DNA from: Lumnitzera littorea
Lineage: Eukaryota > Streptophyta > Magnoliopsida > Myrtales > Combretaceae
Length of the DNA: 64,000 nucleotides
Assembly: GCA_024138015.1 (NCBI GenBank)
Contig: JAMXBB010000004.1
Location: 11,209,711 to 11,273,710 of the forward strand
Direction: 5' to 3'
Below the pieces are notes generated by a model that was not told where the DNA came from, searched no databases, and saw nothing but the letters and a program-made list of their open reading frames with translations. The number at the start of each line of letters is the position of its first letter. The stretch's first letter is position 1. Made by a program: the position numbers and the translations under genes. Shown here piece after piece: positions 45,657 through 57,961 of the stretch.

Positions 45657-48014
45657 AACCTAAATTTAGTTTTTAAAGAGTTATGAAAATGTTAGAGTTT
45701 TATCTTAAAGTATTCTATTAAACGGTTTTATACATATAAATATATATATCTAAAATATATTATTATTTTCCTTATATAATAATATATAGTTTTATTATAT
45801 AAGTTAAGTTATGTTATTAAGTATTATTACGTATAATATACATAGTTATATTATTACGTATAATATATCGTTTTGATTATATCGAAATATACTTTTAAAC
45901 GGTTAATCACGTTTCTGTTATGATAAAGTTATTAGAGTATGTAAATTCTCGTAATATTATAGAAATATAAGTTATATTACCTAAGGTTGTTCAATTTTAG
46001 AAAAAATAGTGTTATTGGGTTCGTACATATCCAAAAACACGTATTACAGGTTTTTTTTTCCAAGAGTTAACTTTTAAAAGGTATTTAGAGTTTCTAATAT
46101 ACCTATACGTGCTCATAATAAATATTATCATATTAAACCTATTTTATGTAATTAAACCATATTTTATATAATTTACCAATATAACTCGATAACATGAGTA
46201 TTATCTAACCATAATATGTATATAACATATCCCGATCGTCAAATTATTATTAAATATATTAAAATTTCACTTTTTATCAAATATGACCAGCATTTATATA
46301 TGTAGTTTTTATTTCATTGTTTATCACATTTTAACCTATTATTACTAAAAACAAGCTATGGTTCATTATTTGAATTATTTTATTACGTAAATTCATAATA
46401 AATAACTTGGGTCACTAAATAATTCCTCAAAAATTCATATAGACTCATAAAAATATGGGAGATTTTGTCATAACTTGGTTTCACGCTATCGATTTATCGC
46501 CCGTATACTCGAAATTACAATTTTACTCTTAAATTGCATTTAATTACCTAAATATTATCCTTTTTACACAAAATTACTTCCAACATATCCTAACATCATT
46601 ATAATTCATCACAACTTAGTATATGTCAATTTTATTAATTAATTTCATAAAACCTATTTATTTTACATTTTCACCCCAATTTTAGCTATTTTTAAGGCTA
46701 AAATTACATTAAATACTAAAAATACTTAAATCAAATATTTGACTACATAGAAATTATCTATATATCATGTATATCTTATACAAAAATTTCGAGTTAGAAA
46801 CAATATCATTTGATACATTTATTTTGAAAGTCAAAATTCGGGTGAATAGTGACTTTTCTTAAGCAAGTATATTAAATATTCTAAATTTTACAAAAATAAA
46901 AATATCATATGCCAGCATATCTAAAATAACATAACTCTAAATTTTTTTTTTTAAATTTGGATGAATTTACTATTTTTTTTTTAAATAAATGAAAACCAGG
47001 GCAAGAATTTAACCTGTCTGTTCGTCAGAGCTCCGATGGCCGTAAGCTAGTAGCTGCTCGTTGGAAGGCCAAGGTGCTGGGGGTTCTTTGTGATGGTGAA
47101 AGGGTTTCACAATAGATGGTGAGGAGTCTAGGGAATTGGAGTAGGACGATGGTTCTCTTGTTTTTATTATTTTCTTTCTATTTTTTCCATGAATTTTTCC
47201 TTGGGTGCTTTGGTTTCTAAAATATCTAATGTGAGGTTCTAAATTCTCTTTATACTATTTTGGGTCATTTGATTTCTTGCTTTTTCCTTATTATTATCTA
47301 AGTAGAAGGTGGCCTTCACATGGAGTTTCACTTTTGATTCAACCCTTCCATCTCTCTACAATATGACACAGCAATTTCCTAGCAATCTCCAGCAAATTGG
47401 ATTGCAATTGGATAAGTTTTAATGGATATTTTAGGTTAAATATCAATAATCTATATATTATATTAGTATTTAGTTATTCTATTAATATACAAGTATATAT
47501 ATCCTATGTATATATCACGTATATTGTGTATTTGTACTTATATAATTATGTTGCTAACATATCTTTTATTTTAAAAATATATTCTCTACTTATTTTTATG
47601 AATTTGACACATATTATATAATTATATAATTTTGAGTTAATTTACGAATATAATTATCATATATATCAGGTATACTCATAAAAATACGTGTATACTTATA
47701 TAGTATATTATACTATATTATTTCATTTTATAGCTTAATTAGCTTATCTCTAGGTCATTGTTGCATTCCGAACTCGATTTTAGGGGTTTCGATCACTTTT
47801 ACGCTATATTCAATAATTATACTTTTAAGAGCAAAATTAAGATTTTAGGTCATTATTTTCAAAATATAACTTTATTGGATTACTTTAATTAACTTTTCTA
47901 TCTTAATCATAAATTTGAACTCAATCAAATAAATGTTTTTGAAGGCCCTAAATGCAGGTTCAGTTGGCTTAAATGCAGATTTAGTTGCCTTAAATGCGAT
48001 TTTAGAGGCTTACA
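44408..48014 (-). mobile_element. inverted solo-LTR-like insertion (family A)
   Basis: Flanked by a perfect 5-base duplication CAATA (44403-44407 and 48015-48019). The duplication falls exactly where the two parts of the Tat-type 5' LTR rejoin when compared with the 3' LTR. On the minus strand it starts TGTAAGCCTC, like TATAAGCCCC of the element at 48764. Its other end (44440-44490 and 45115-45235) matches the reverse complement of 51690-51750 and 51095-51185. No coding domain is visible, so it is best read as a solo LTR of a chromovirus-like Gypsy element. It is much diverged from its sister. Confidence 0.75.
45621..45654. repeat. (TA)17 microsatellite
   Basis: 34 uninterrupted TA bases within the inverted solo-LTR-like insertion. 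Confidence 0.95.
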
Positions 48015-48019
48015 CAATA

Positions 48020-48063
48020 TAGGTTGGGTTAAGAAAAATATTGAAAATCGAAAAAAAAATTCA
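48020..48063 (+). repeat. 5' LTR of the Tat-type element, detached end
   Basis: TAGGTTGGGTTAAG...ATTCA here matches the end of the 3' LTR (TAAGTTAGATTAAA...ATTCA, about 60511-60552). The piece is separated from the main 5' LTR by the insertion at 44408-48014. Confidence 0.8.
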
Positions 48064-48076
48064 AGTTTGATAGCTT

Positions 48077-48093
48077 GACGACTCCACTAGAGA
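48077..48093 (+). other. candidate primer binding site of the Tat-type element
   Basis: GACGACTCCACTAGAGA, 13 bases after the 5' LTR end. Tat/Ogre elements commonly show GGCGACTCC...CTGGGGA-like sequence here, pairing with a tRNA 3' end. The differences (GG to GA, GGGG to AGAG) are all of the G to A kind. The comparison is from memory. Confidence 0.55.
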
Positions 48094-48225
48094 CTGTTAA
48101 GAGGGCTAACCATTAAAACCTTTCGAAATTATAATTATTTTTCAAAATACCTTTCCACGTTATATTTTCTTTTGTGAATATATTTTCTTTATTTATATAT
48201 TGTACTAACCCATGTAGGTTAATTA

Positions 48226-48252
48226 GGGGTGGGGTGGGGGGAGAGGAGGGGG
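48226..48252 (+). other. G-quadruplex-prone tract in the leader
   Basis: Four G-runs of three or more in 27 bases (GGGG, GGGG, GGGGGG, GGGGG; loops of 1, 1 and about 5 bases), in otherwise AT-rich DNA. It lies about 130 bases after the primer-site candidate, in RNA sense. Confidence 0.7.
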
Positions 48253-48656
48253 AATTATTACATTGTGAATGTATGACAAATACGATCGAACCTAAGCCGT
48301 CCTATGACCCTAAGAGGAGAGTCATTGTTTAAGCTTCGAATGTAGTAGAGTAATGACCTTCCTGGGCCGAGCAGGTTACCCTACTTAAGCTTTAATAAGA
48401 ATAATAAACTGTTTCTTTATAAACAAGTAAGGTCACAGAGTTTAAGGATTTTTAGAATTTACCTCAATTGCATTCATGAATCACTCCCCAAAGTTGGCAA
48501 ATAAACATGATGTGGCAAGACTAAAAAATATAATTGTGAAGTTTCCTAATATATTCCTTGTAAATTTTTTTTTCTTTATAAAGTCTCAATGTGATTCCCA
48601 TTTAAATAGGATAGTTTTGATGTAATCTTCTTTTCATTCTTTTTTTTTATAGGAAA

Positions 48657-48763
48657 TGACTAGTTCTTCTCTTACATCGATCCTATTAAAGGAAATTCAC
48701 ATCCATGAGCCTCTAGAACCCAAGGGAATACTCGAAAGATGGTTTCAATTTTTCAATCTAGAC
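48657..48763 (+). pseudogene. start of an upstream frame of the Tat-type element, cut by insertion
   Basis: An ATG at 48657 opens a plus frame (MTSSSLTSILLKEIHIHEPL...) of 35 codons that reaches the target duplication of the 3-kb insertion. After the insertion, from 51781, the frame meets stops at once. Broken plus-strand frames continue to about 52640 (...WTEAIEQKKRKMMKEELRHH). Ogre-type elements carry a frame ahead of gag, which this may be. No domain is firmly recognised. Confidence 0.45.
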
Positions 48764-51700
48764 TATAAGCCCCAAAACTAGTCTTTCGAGGTTCCAATCG
48801 GTTGAAAGACCTAATCGAGCTTAAATTATAAAGTAAAACTAGAAATATTAGTAAAATGATCTTGTAAGTTTGAATTTAAGAAAATAAGCAATAAAATAAA
48901 AGACTATAAAAATTCCAAATTTTAAATATATAATTCGTTATTTATCGAAAATACATAAAATACATTCCGATAATTAACGAATCGCTAGAAATAAATTACA
49001 TGTATACTAAAAATTATATATGAATTTACATGTACTATATATGAATTTACATGTAGGTATAGATATACGTAATTACTTAAAATACGTGAAATGTGCTAAA
49101 ATAATAGTAAATACTTAAATAAAATTCATAATTAATTAAGAAAAAATCAAGAAAAATCAGGAATGATCCAGAATTGGGTCGTGACAGCTGGGAAAAATAA
49201 GAAAAAAATTATCCAATTAAATTAGGGCAACTCAAAAGTAAAAAATTAAGGGATTTGGGCAATATTTTGTCTAATTTAATGCACAATAATTACCTTAAAG
49301 CTCTATAAATAGCAAGAAAAATTTAAAAGCTCATTTGGATAGTTAGAAATCAAAGAAAATTAGGGAGAGGCGAAAATTAAGAGAAAAATTAGGGTTAGAA
49401 AAAAAATAGAAAAAACTGTGCAATTAGGGCCTTTAAAGGGAACCCATATCAGATGAGCAGCTGGGAGTGGATAGCCACCACCACCACACGGTGGTGGTAG
49501 CATCCAGACTAGTCGACAAGGCCATGGCGGCCGGTGGTGGTTGGAGCTACCCAGACTAGTGAGTCCGATTTCTAGCCCGATTTTATGTAATTTTGTTAAA
49601 AATAGTAAATATTCTTAGAAAATTATGAATTTTTTTATTCTGAAATATTTTTGTATATAGTTTTTAGGAAAAATATTATTTTGATGAAAATATGTCTTGT
49701 GATATAAGATCCTTAAGAAATCATGCAAAACCGAGCATGTTTCAGTTTAGAAATAAATAACCTTATGAGTGTAGTTTTGAACCCAAAATTTTTGTGTAAA
49801 TTACTTAGATGATATAAAACAGTGCTATGAAACCCGTTTTCAAAAATTAATTTTCGAAAATTTTAGATAATTTTTAGACCTTAAAATGAGGCATAAAATG
49901 GGTAATTTAGGGTTAATAATTTAATTAAATGGTTAATTACTGATTTGGTGAATAAATATATGTTTTAGGATGTTGAAATCTGATGGAGTATGATACTTGT
50001 AGCATTTAGGGTGTTAGATGTAATTATTAGGTTAATTATGTAGTAAATGAGTAATAGGGAAAAATAGTAAATTTTAAGTTAATTTTGTAAATTAGGAGTA
50101 AAATCTAATTTAGGATGAATTTAGACATTTTGAAATGATAATTGATGTTTAGAGATGGTAATTAGAGTGATAGAAATATTAGAAGTGTATTATATACATA
50201 ATAGGTAATAATGCATAACATGTAATTATTGGAAATATAATAAATAGAAAATATTAGGATAAAAATTGATATTATATAAATAATAGGGATATATAATAAA
50301 ACCGATGGAAGACTTGAATTTATGAAATTATATGAAAAATGAAAAAATTTCTCACATCAAGGGTGAATTCGGTACACTAATACGGATTTAAGTGTATCGG
50401 GTAAAATAAAATACTGACTAAGGGTAATGATGATATTTAGGAGATCGGAAAGTAATATGATTAATTTCACATTATGGGTTGAAACGAATTTCTAGGGTTA
50501 AAGTATAAAACACCACTTAGAAATCGAATTAGAACTTAATTTAGAAATCGATGTGGAAACCAAAGCCAAACCTAACCCCAAACCTAGAATAATTGTAAAA
50601 GACTTAAGACCTAGATAATTAGGTATATTAAACCCTAAAAAAAACATAACAATAAGCGTTATAGGATAAAATGAACATATAATAGTCATATGAAAAACTG
50701 AAACCACATTTGTGTTATAGGGATAATCGGTGATGGCTTGAACAAGTCAGACCTCGAGTGAGTGAGCGAGCGAGGAGTCGAGGTAAGTTGGGATTAATAC
50801 AATACTGTATTTTGGAGGCTTAAGATTATGCTTGGTTGTGCTTGTTAGATAGTTGGATGTATGCATGTGCTTGATTATGAGTAATACTATGATTCTGTTT
50901 GTTGTTCTAGCCTGTATTGTATGATTAGTATGAAATGATTGATCACCTTAAACTGGACCTAATCAAATATACGACCAGTAATCATAACTGGACATGCATG
51001 ACAACCCATTAGGGGAAACCTAGGATTCTCTGGCCAAATACTGACCTCTTCGAAAGGGATAGCGTAGGATTACATAATGGTCCCTTTTTCATCCTTAGTC
51101 GAACTAAGTGACAGTTGAGGAGGTCACGGCGAGGGTGAAGTCAATGGTTCGAAGATAGTCGCGGGAGGAGCGAGGTCTCTATTGCACAAGCCTGGGTTTG
51201 GTCGTGAGCTGTTGCATTAATGGCAACTCCTCAACTCGGATTAGAGCGGGCGCAATTTCTCTAATCTCACGATGGGCCGAACAACGTCGTGCGATGGCAT
51301 TTACTTGCACATGCATTGCACCTAATAAGTTGATTGATAACCTTGTTGTGTTTATGATATAGTTTTAGGTCCTCCATTCGAACTTACTAAACTGTGGTTG
51401 TTCACATCCCTATAGACGTCGTGTAGGTGCTGGTTAAGAAGCGGCAAACAATTACTCTGAAGCTAGTAACTATTGGATCCTAGGGAGTGAGGAAAAATAT
51501 TTAAAGAACGAACATATATTCTTAATGTCTAAGTTTTGTTTTATTTTATAATTTTTTATTTTTAAATAATGTAATAACTGAATTATAGTGTATATATATA
51601 AATTTTCTCACTTTCTTAGGTAAATGACTTATTTAAATTACAAACTGTTTACTTCAAAGCGGATTAGTCATAGACGCCTTGTGTAGATCAGGTCTAAGAT

Positions 51701-51780
51701 AGCGATTATAAGGCCAACTTCTATCTTAGGATAGTTTACACGGCGGGGCTATTACGACTCTACCGCTTCGGGGCGTGACA
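48764..51780 (+). mobile_element. solo-LTR-like insertion (family A, plus orientation)
   Basis: Flanked by a perfect 5-base duplication TAGAC (48759-48763 and 51781-51785). It starts TATAAGCCCCAAAACTAG (TG has become TA) and ends GGGGCGTGACA. The 3017-bp length, the absence of coding domains and the ending type fit a solo LTR of a Tekay/Del-like Gypsy element. It lies within the frame that starts at 48657 in the Tat-type host. It holds a short GC-rich part at 49440-49560 with CCACCACCAC and GGTGGTGG blocks able to pair. Confidence 0.75.
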
Positions 51781-53006
51781 TAGACTAATAGAAATTCATA
51801 CAAGAAAAAGATTTTGCTTATCCTTTCACTACTCAAAGTTCAGATCAACATTACCATAATGTGTGCTTTAGTCCATTTCTAGGAGCCAAGAATGTCAGCC
51901 TTTTGCTTTGGTCCACTTTGTTTGAGACTAACTGTTGAGGAATACTCCCACCTGTTAGGGATCTCACTTTGTTCCAAAAATCACGATTAGCCTACAAAGA
52001 TTTTCAATAGACTTCTAAGTCTTCGAGAATTTGAAATATATTAAATATGGGTAAATTCTCACAGGAGAATCATGAAGGTAAACGATCTCTTCACTTAGTC
52101 TATGACTCTATCCAGCTATAATCAGAAACTCTTTTTACTAACTTTGAAGTTTGGTACCAACATAGAGTCCATGCTTATATCTTGGTAGCATTTAAGACTG
52201 TTTTGTTTCTAATTAAGGTATTTCACATACATTATAGGATTGTAAAGCTAGTAAGTCAATTTTTAGAAGTAAAGTTTTATATGCCAATGCTACTATTTGA
52301 GTAGGCCACGTTACTCAATTGTCTTAGAAAAAAGAAGAATGGAGAATTAAAGACCAATATGGCCTTACTTATGGTTTGCTTTATCAGCCATATTCGGAGC
52401 CATAAACTTGACTTTCTTCATAGAAAAGGCATCCAGAAAATGAATTCCATCTATGCATTTACTATTGTCATTGAACTCCCTAAAGATATTGCTACTTATT
52501 ACTAGGTTAGGGCTTTTTAGAAGTTCTACACTGAAAATATCTCCCAGGTGGCCAAATGGACTGAGGCAATTGAACAGAAGAAGAGAAAGATGATGAAAGA
52601 GGAGCTAAGACATCACAAGAAAGAGATGATGTAAACTTTAGGGGTTGCTTGTAATAAATTTTGAATAATGTATTGGAAACTTCAAGAGATGTAACAAAAA
52701 TCCTTTTCTTGCAACATTATAGTTAGTTTACCAAATTCCCCTCTCTGTATCCACATGCCCTCATATTGCATTTCTAATTTCTCTTGTCTTTATTTGTAAA
52801 TATTCATTGTTCACTTAGTTAGCTTATGGAATAATAATAGAAAGGAATTTTTTTTTAAAGTAAACTCATGAAAATAGTGTCCTTAGCTTTTAATTGTAAA
52901 TATTTGATTTTACAAATCCTTTTCTTAGTTCCTCTCATTTCAATTCTTTTCATTCTTTTGTCGACTCTCATTTATACATCCTTAGGATTATATTCCTACT
53001 AAGAGC

Positions 53007-54344
53007 AATGGCCAACTGTGAAATTAACGTCAACCTTAATGGCAGCAACCTTGCAAAAGTGAGGTTTCATTCATTAGAGTAAGTTGTAGCAAAAGTGATT
53101 GAACAGATGAACTTCATGGTTAACAACATAACCTTGCTCATAGCAATGACCCCAGCAAATGAAGAGCATCTAGTGTTGGATCTCGATTATTTCAAGGACG
53201 ATAAAGGAATGGTTAAGTCAAGACTAACTAACTCAAGGCCTAGTCAAGATAGTTTTAAAAAGTGGGAAAGGAAGTTAACCTAGCAAATTGATGAGAGAAT
53301 AAAGGCATTAGGAGTATTGATAGATTTGAACAAGTTGGCATCACTAACATTTTTGCATATGATATTGATGCTTATCTTGAAAAATTCAAAGTACTAGATT
53401 TTGAGAAATATGATGGGGTTGAATGCCCCAAGCTCTACATTAGGTTTTATATACACAAGATGGCTCGTTACATAAAAAAATGAGTAGCTATTGGTTCAAA
53501 CATTTTAGGATAACCTCACCAAGCCAACTTTGTCTTAGTATGCCTGAATGGATTTTAGGCAAGTTGATATATAGGATAAGTTAGCTCAAGCATTCTTTGA
53601 ACATTACAAATTCAATATGAAGATAACACCATTTATTTAAGATTTGAGTAACATGAGAAAAGATGACAACGAATTCTTCAAAGAATACACCCAAAGATGG
53701 AGGGGCATCGTAGCTAAAATCACCTCTCCTTTATCAGAGAAGGAACTAACTGAAGCATTTATCCAACACTGAATGGGCTATATTTTAATTGTCTCACGAA
53801 GCAATCAACCACTAGCTTTGCAGATATAATTTTAGTTGGCAGTCGCATAAAGGAGGCAATAAGGACAAATAAATTAGTTGAGGATCAAATTATCTCAATA
53901 AGTCCCGAAATAGCTATTAATTTAGTAAACATTGAAACAAAGACACTCATGATGCATCTTACTCCAATCCTAATCCCAATAACTCAACTCCTTCATTAGT
54001 TGAAAGAGGTAAGCATGCTAAGCTGTGCACCTTCTCCACCCGAACATAAGCTCCAAAGGCCAGATCTAAGCCTACTGTGTAAATACCACATATGCCTAAT
54101 AGGTCATTATATAAAAGACTGTTGGAAACTAAAGCATAAGATTCAAGACCTAATTGATATTAGGTTTCTTCAAATAGACTTTACCAATCCAAATGGACAG
54201 GAAGTTAAGGTAAATGTTCCTTTACAATATGCTTGGTCATGCATCAACATGATAAAGACATCTAAACAGAAGAGGGGTTGGAGTTTAAGTCAAAGGAAGT
54301 TGGGCCAATTCAATAGAAACCAAAGAATAAGGGGCAATTATTAA
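53007..54344 (+). pseudogene. Tat/Ogre-type gag remnant with zinc knuckle
   Basis: Broken plus frames. The segment at 53095-53283 has a charged N-terminal region ending KWERKLT. From 53385 the blocks LDFEKYDGVECPK and FYIHKMARY match the Ty3/Gypsy gag core (FEKYDG...CP...). Further pieces near 53670-53760 recall the E-x-F-x-x-YxxRWR region. The frame at 54000-54344 has CKYHICLIGHYIKDCWKLKH followed by KIQDLID, the usual gag knuckle wording C-x-x-H-...-GH-...-DCW-x-LKH. At least five breaks occur. In live elements gag packages the RNA. Confidence 0.8.
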
Positions 54345-57004
54345 GGAAGTTCAAGTACTTTGTGATTTGTAACATCAAAAATTACCTAAATAAAAGTTCT
54401 TTGTTTCTTGATTAAACACACATTTTTTATATCTCATTTTGAAAGTTGAGAATGAAAAGATGCAAGTCGAATCTTGAACACCAACCCTTAAACACTTGAG
54501 TGTTGAGTGTTATGAAAGTGAGGATTTGGACTCATTCCTTTAAGAAAGTCCATATTGAAATCAAAACACTAATCAAAATGATGTTAGGCATTTATTTCTC
54601 TATTCTAAAACACAAAATATCCCTTGTCGGCTCTGTTGAGCCTTTTTAATGAAGTATTTCAAAAATTAAACTCTATCTAAAACCACCTCACGATTGGGCA
54701 ATTTAGAGGTTAAGGTCATTGAAAAAGAGAAAAAGTTAAAACTAATTTGTCTTTACTTTAGTTGCCTTAATTCAACTATAATTATTACTTCTGGATACTT
54801 ATTTCCTCTAAGATGAAGAAAGGCTTCCATTCTGAGCACTATACACAAACCACATACATTGTGAGTCATACACAAAAAAAAAAAAAGGGGATGATCACCT
54901 TTGTCTTGGATCACATTAAAAGAGAGAGAGAGAGAAAATAAAGAAGAAGAAAGAAAGAAAAAAAGGAAAAAGAAAAGAAACATGAGGAAAAATAAGAAAA
55001 TGAAAAGCATGCCTAAGAAAAAAATCTATAAAAATAAGGTAATCAAAACTAAAGCTTTGAAACCTGAAAATGATGAGAGGCATGTACCTCATAAGGTCTT
55101 TTCCAAAGTAAGCCCCATCCCTGGAAATAAAAACCCCTAAATCTAAAAGAGCTTAGGTAAAAATTAAGACTCTCAAAATTTACTCCTCTTACAAACTAAC
55201 GCTTGCCTACAATTCCATCCCTTCCAAAGGCCCTTTTAATTGAAAGAAATAACTTATCTTTGGTAAAAATTATATTTGAAACCAGGACAAGTGTAATTTA
55301 GCTTTACCTATAAGGTTTTTAACTTGTAAATATGGGTTAAAAAACAATTTTTTCATAAAAAACCATTTCATTAATATCAATTTTTGAAACTGAAGACCAA
55401 AAACCTATATTACATTGTAGTACGAAAAAGACTTAATAGATTGATTAAATTGTATCACTTACAAAATAGACCATAATTTTTGGAATTATAGTTAAAAGTG
55501 ATAATTTAAACCATGAGAAGGTAAGGAAACCCTTTTAGACTAAACTAATCAATTATGAGGTATTATTCCTACAACTAAAAAGACATTTGAAGGGTTTTTA
55601 AGAAGACTTACTGCCCTTGTGATCACCTAGGTGACATCAAATGATCACTTGCCTCGAGATTGAAAGCATTGAAAGCTAATACCTCGAACAACCCAATAAA
55701 AGAGGATCTCCTAAAGGCAAGATTGTTAGGTGATTTAAGGAAGTTTAAGAAAAGAGAGAATTGTCAAAGACCTACATATATTGGTGGCATTAGGACATAA
55801 AGAACCTAAACTTGTTAGCAATTCTTAAAAGGAAAAAAAAAAAGAAAAAAGAAAGAAAAATAAGAGAAGAGAAAAAGGATAAGTTTTTTTAAATCGATTC
55901 TACACTAGTCTTTTTACCTAGCTTTGGCTTTGTTTAGCCTTAATATCGAGTCTTATTACATTCAAGCATGAGCCCTACCTCAATTTTCTTCTTACTCGAT
56001 CCTAGTGACCATTTTTAATTTTATGATATTCACCAAAGTTCAAATAAAGGGGCCCAATCTTTCATGTCTAATCTAAGATTTCTTTTCGTCAATTTAGGAG
56101 GCCTTGTCCCTAGCAGACAATAGGTTAGTCTCTTTCTTAAGTTAATTTAGGGTTCCTTAAACAATATGATACCTCATACCGGGTAAATCCTTAACTTTTC
56201 CCCCTCTTACTAACATAGTTGTCAAAATCGCGATTTTACCCATGTGATTTTACGAGTTTACAATTTTAGGTGATTCTTCCGAGTTAATTCGAACGTAGAA
56301 TCTTTTTTTATATAAAAACTTATATTTTTAACCAAGTTTACTTATAAACTCGATAAAAACTTATATTGTTAACTGAGTTTGCCGATTTTACATATTTGAA
56401 TTAAATGGACTAAAAAATTAAAGGAAAAAAAAATACAACTAGCCTTTTGCAAGTCATTAACTATTAAGCCATTACAACATATGTCATATTATATTCCAAT
56501 TTTTTACCTCTTCCTTTCTCTTCTAGTCTCTTACTTTATGTTTATAGCTTTTATCCAAGTTTCAACTCCAATAACAAGGTTTATAAGGAAGATTATATGC
56601 TTTATTTTATACTGTTAATAACTTAAAATAAGTTGAAATGTTTTGTTCTCTTTAATTTATAGCTTTTTTAAAAATAAATAAGAAAAAGTTTAGTTTTAAC
56701 TCTATTTGTCCTTTTTCTTACATGTTGATTATATATTAAGAATTTTTATGAAAAAACGCTTAATTTCTTTTTTTTTTTTTTTTAATTTTCATCATGTATT
56801 TTAAGTTTTAAATAATTACTATAAGTATATCCATAATTTTTTTAAGCTAATAAGTTGTACAAACTTACATTTTTGTGTTTCGATTTTATATTTTGATTTT
56901 ACAAACCTTTTAGCGATTATAGGTAAAATCCCGAGTTTAACAACTTTGCTTACTAAGACTATAGAAAGTTAAGAAAACTTTTTAAGAAACATAATCAATT
57001 TTTT
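54345..57004. other. collapsed pol region and 3' untranslated part of the Tat-type element
   Basis: Where pol should follow gag there is no protease, reverse transcriptase or integrase core. A purine-rich tract runs at 54918-54990. A plus frame ending at 55140 has HKVFSKVSPIPGNKNP, which may echo the K-V-L-P tail that ends Tat-type integrases (low confidence). The rest is non-coding and contains the hAT-like MITE. Confidence 0.5.
56214..56948. mobile_element. hAT-type MITE (735 bp)
   Basis: Terminal inverted repeats of about 27 bases: the left end begins CATAGTTGTCAAAATCGCG and the right end closes with GAGTTTAACAACTTTG. Their complements agree at about 23 positions. A perfect 8-base direct repeat CTTACTAA flanks it (56206-56213 and 56949-56956). 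An 8-base duplication with CA...TG ends is the mark of hAT elements. No transposase is encoded. Confidence 0.88.
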
Positions 57005-57655
57005 TAGTCACCATCAATCTAAGATGGTGATAATTCAATTTGATGCCTATCAATCTAAGATGGTAGATGATACTCAAGTTAAAATCCATCAATTCAAGAT
57101 AGTGCTATACTTATCAATTCCAAGATGGTGTTGTCCCCATCAATCTAATATGGAATTAAGGTTTTCAAGCCCATCAATCCAAGATGGTGTTACACTCATC
57201 AATTTATGATGGTATTAAAGTTTTAAAGCTAATCAATCTAAGATGGCGCTAAACCCATCAATCTAAGATGGTAGGCTTAAGGCCTATCAATCTAAGATGG
57301 CATTCAAATTAAAGCTCATTAATCTAAGGTGGCACTAAACCCATCAATCCAAGATGGCATTCAAGTTTTTGCTAAAGCTCATCAATCCAAGGTGCTGCTA
57401 AAGTTCCTTATCCACCAACCATGCCCATCAATCCAAGGTGGTACCAAAGTTCCTTATCCATCAATCCAAGATGGTGCCAGATCCATTAATCCAAAATAGA
57501 GATATTTTAAGATTCATCGATCTAAGATGGAGATAGAATTTGTAAAACCCATCAATCTAAGGTGCTCACTTTAGTGTTAAACTTAATAAATTGAAAAACC
57601 ATTTCATCCACGATGGCCATTTAAGATTCGCATTGTTTTCCATCCATCCAAAATG
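57005..57655. repeat. hairpin minisatellite in the 3' untranslated region
   Basis: About 18-20 diverged units containing CATCAATCTAAGATGG, spaced about 22-45 bases apart. In the best units CCATC and GATGG are inverted repeats around a 7-base centre, so each unit can fold into a small hairpin. The array ends about 300 bases before the 3' LTR. Tandem repeats in this place are known from the Tat lineage and can seed satellites. Confidence 0.9.
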
Positions 57656-57961
57656 GTATCTTTAGGTTTCTAATTAGCTCTCAAAGTACTGTCCCGTCTC
57701 ACATCACCTTTAGGGTTATAGTTAGCTCATAGGACACTATATCATTCAAAAGTCCACTCTTGTGTCTTGATCAGTTCTTAAAGCGCCCCCCTTCTCTTTT
57801 AACATGTCTTTTACTATTCACTAAATCCTCAATAAATCAAGTCTAGGATAATTAGCTATTTGTAGCACTTCCTAGGGAAGGTGTATCTTTAAGGCAAAAG
57901 TGGTGTTTCATTTATCTTTATGATTAAGTTTTGCCCAAATTTTACTACAAAGAACGGCAGC

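Noticed and set aside
57005..57655. Regularly repeated units resembling a CRISPR array
   Set aside because: The genome is plant nuclear, the units and spacings are irregular and diverged, and the array sits in a retrotransposon 3' region.
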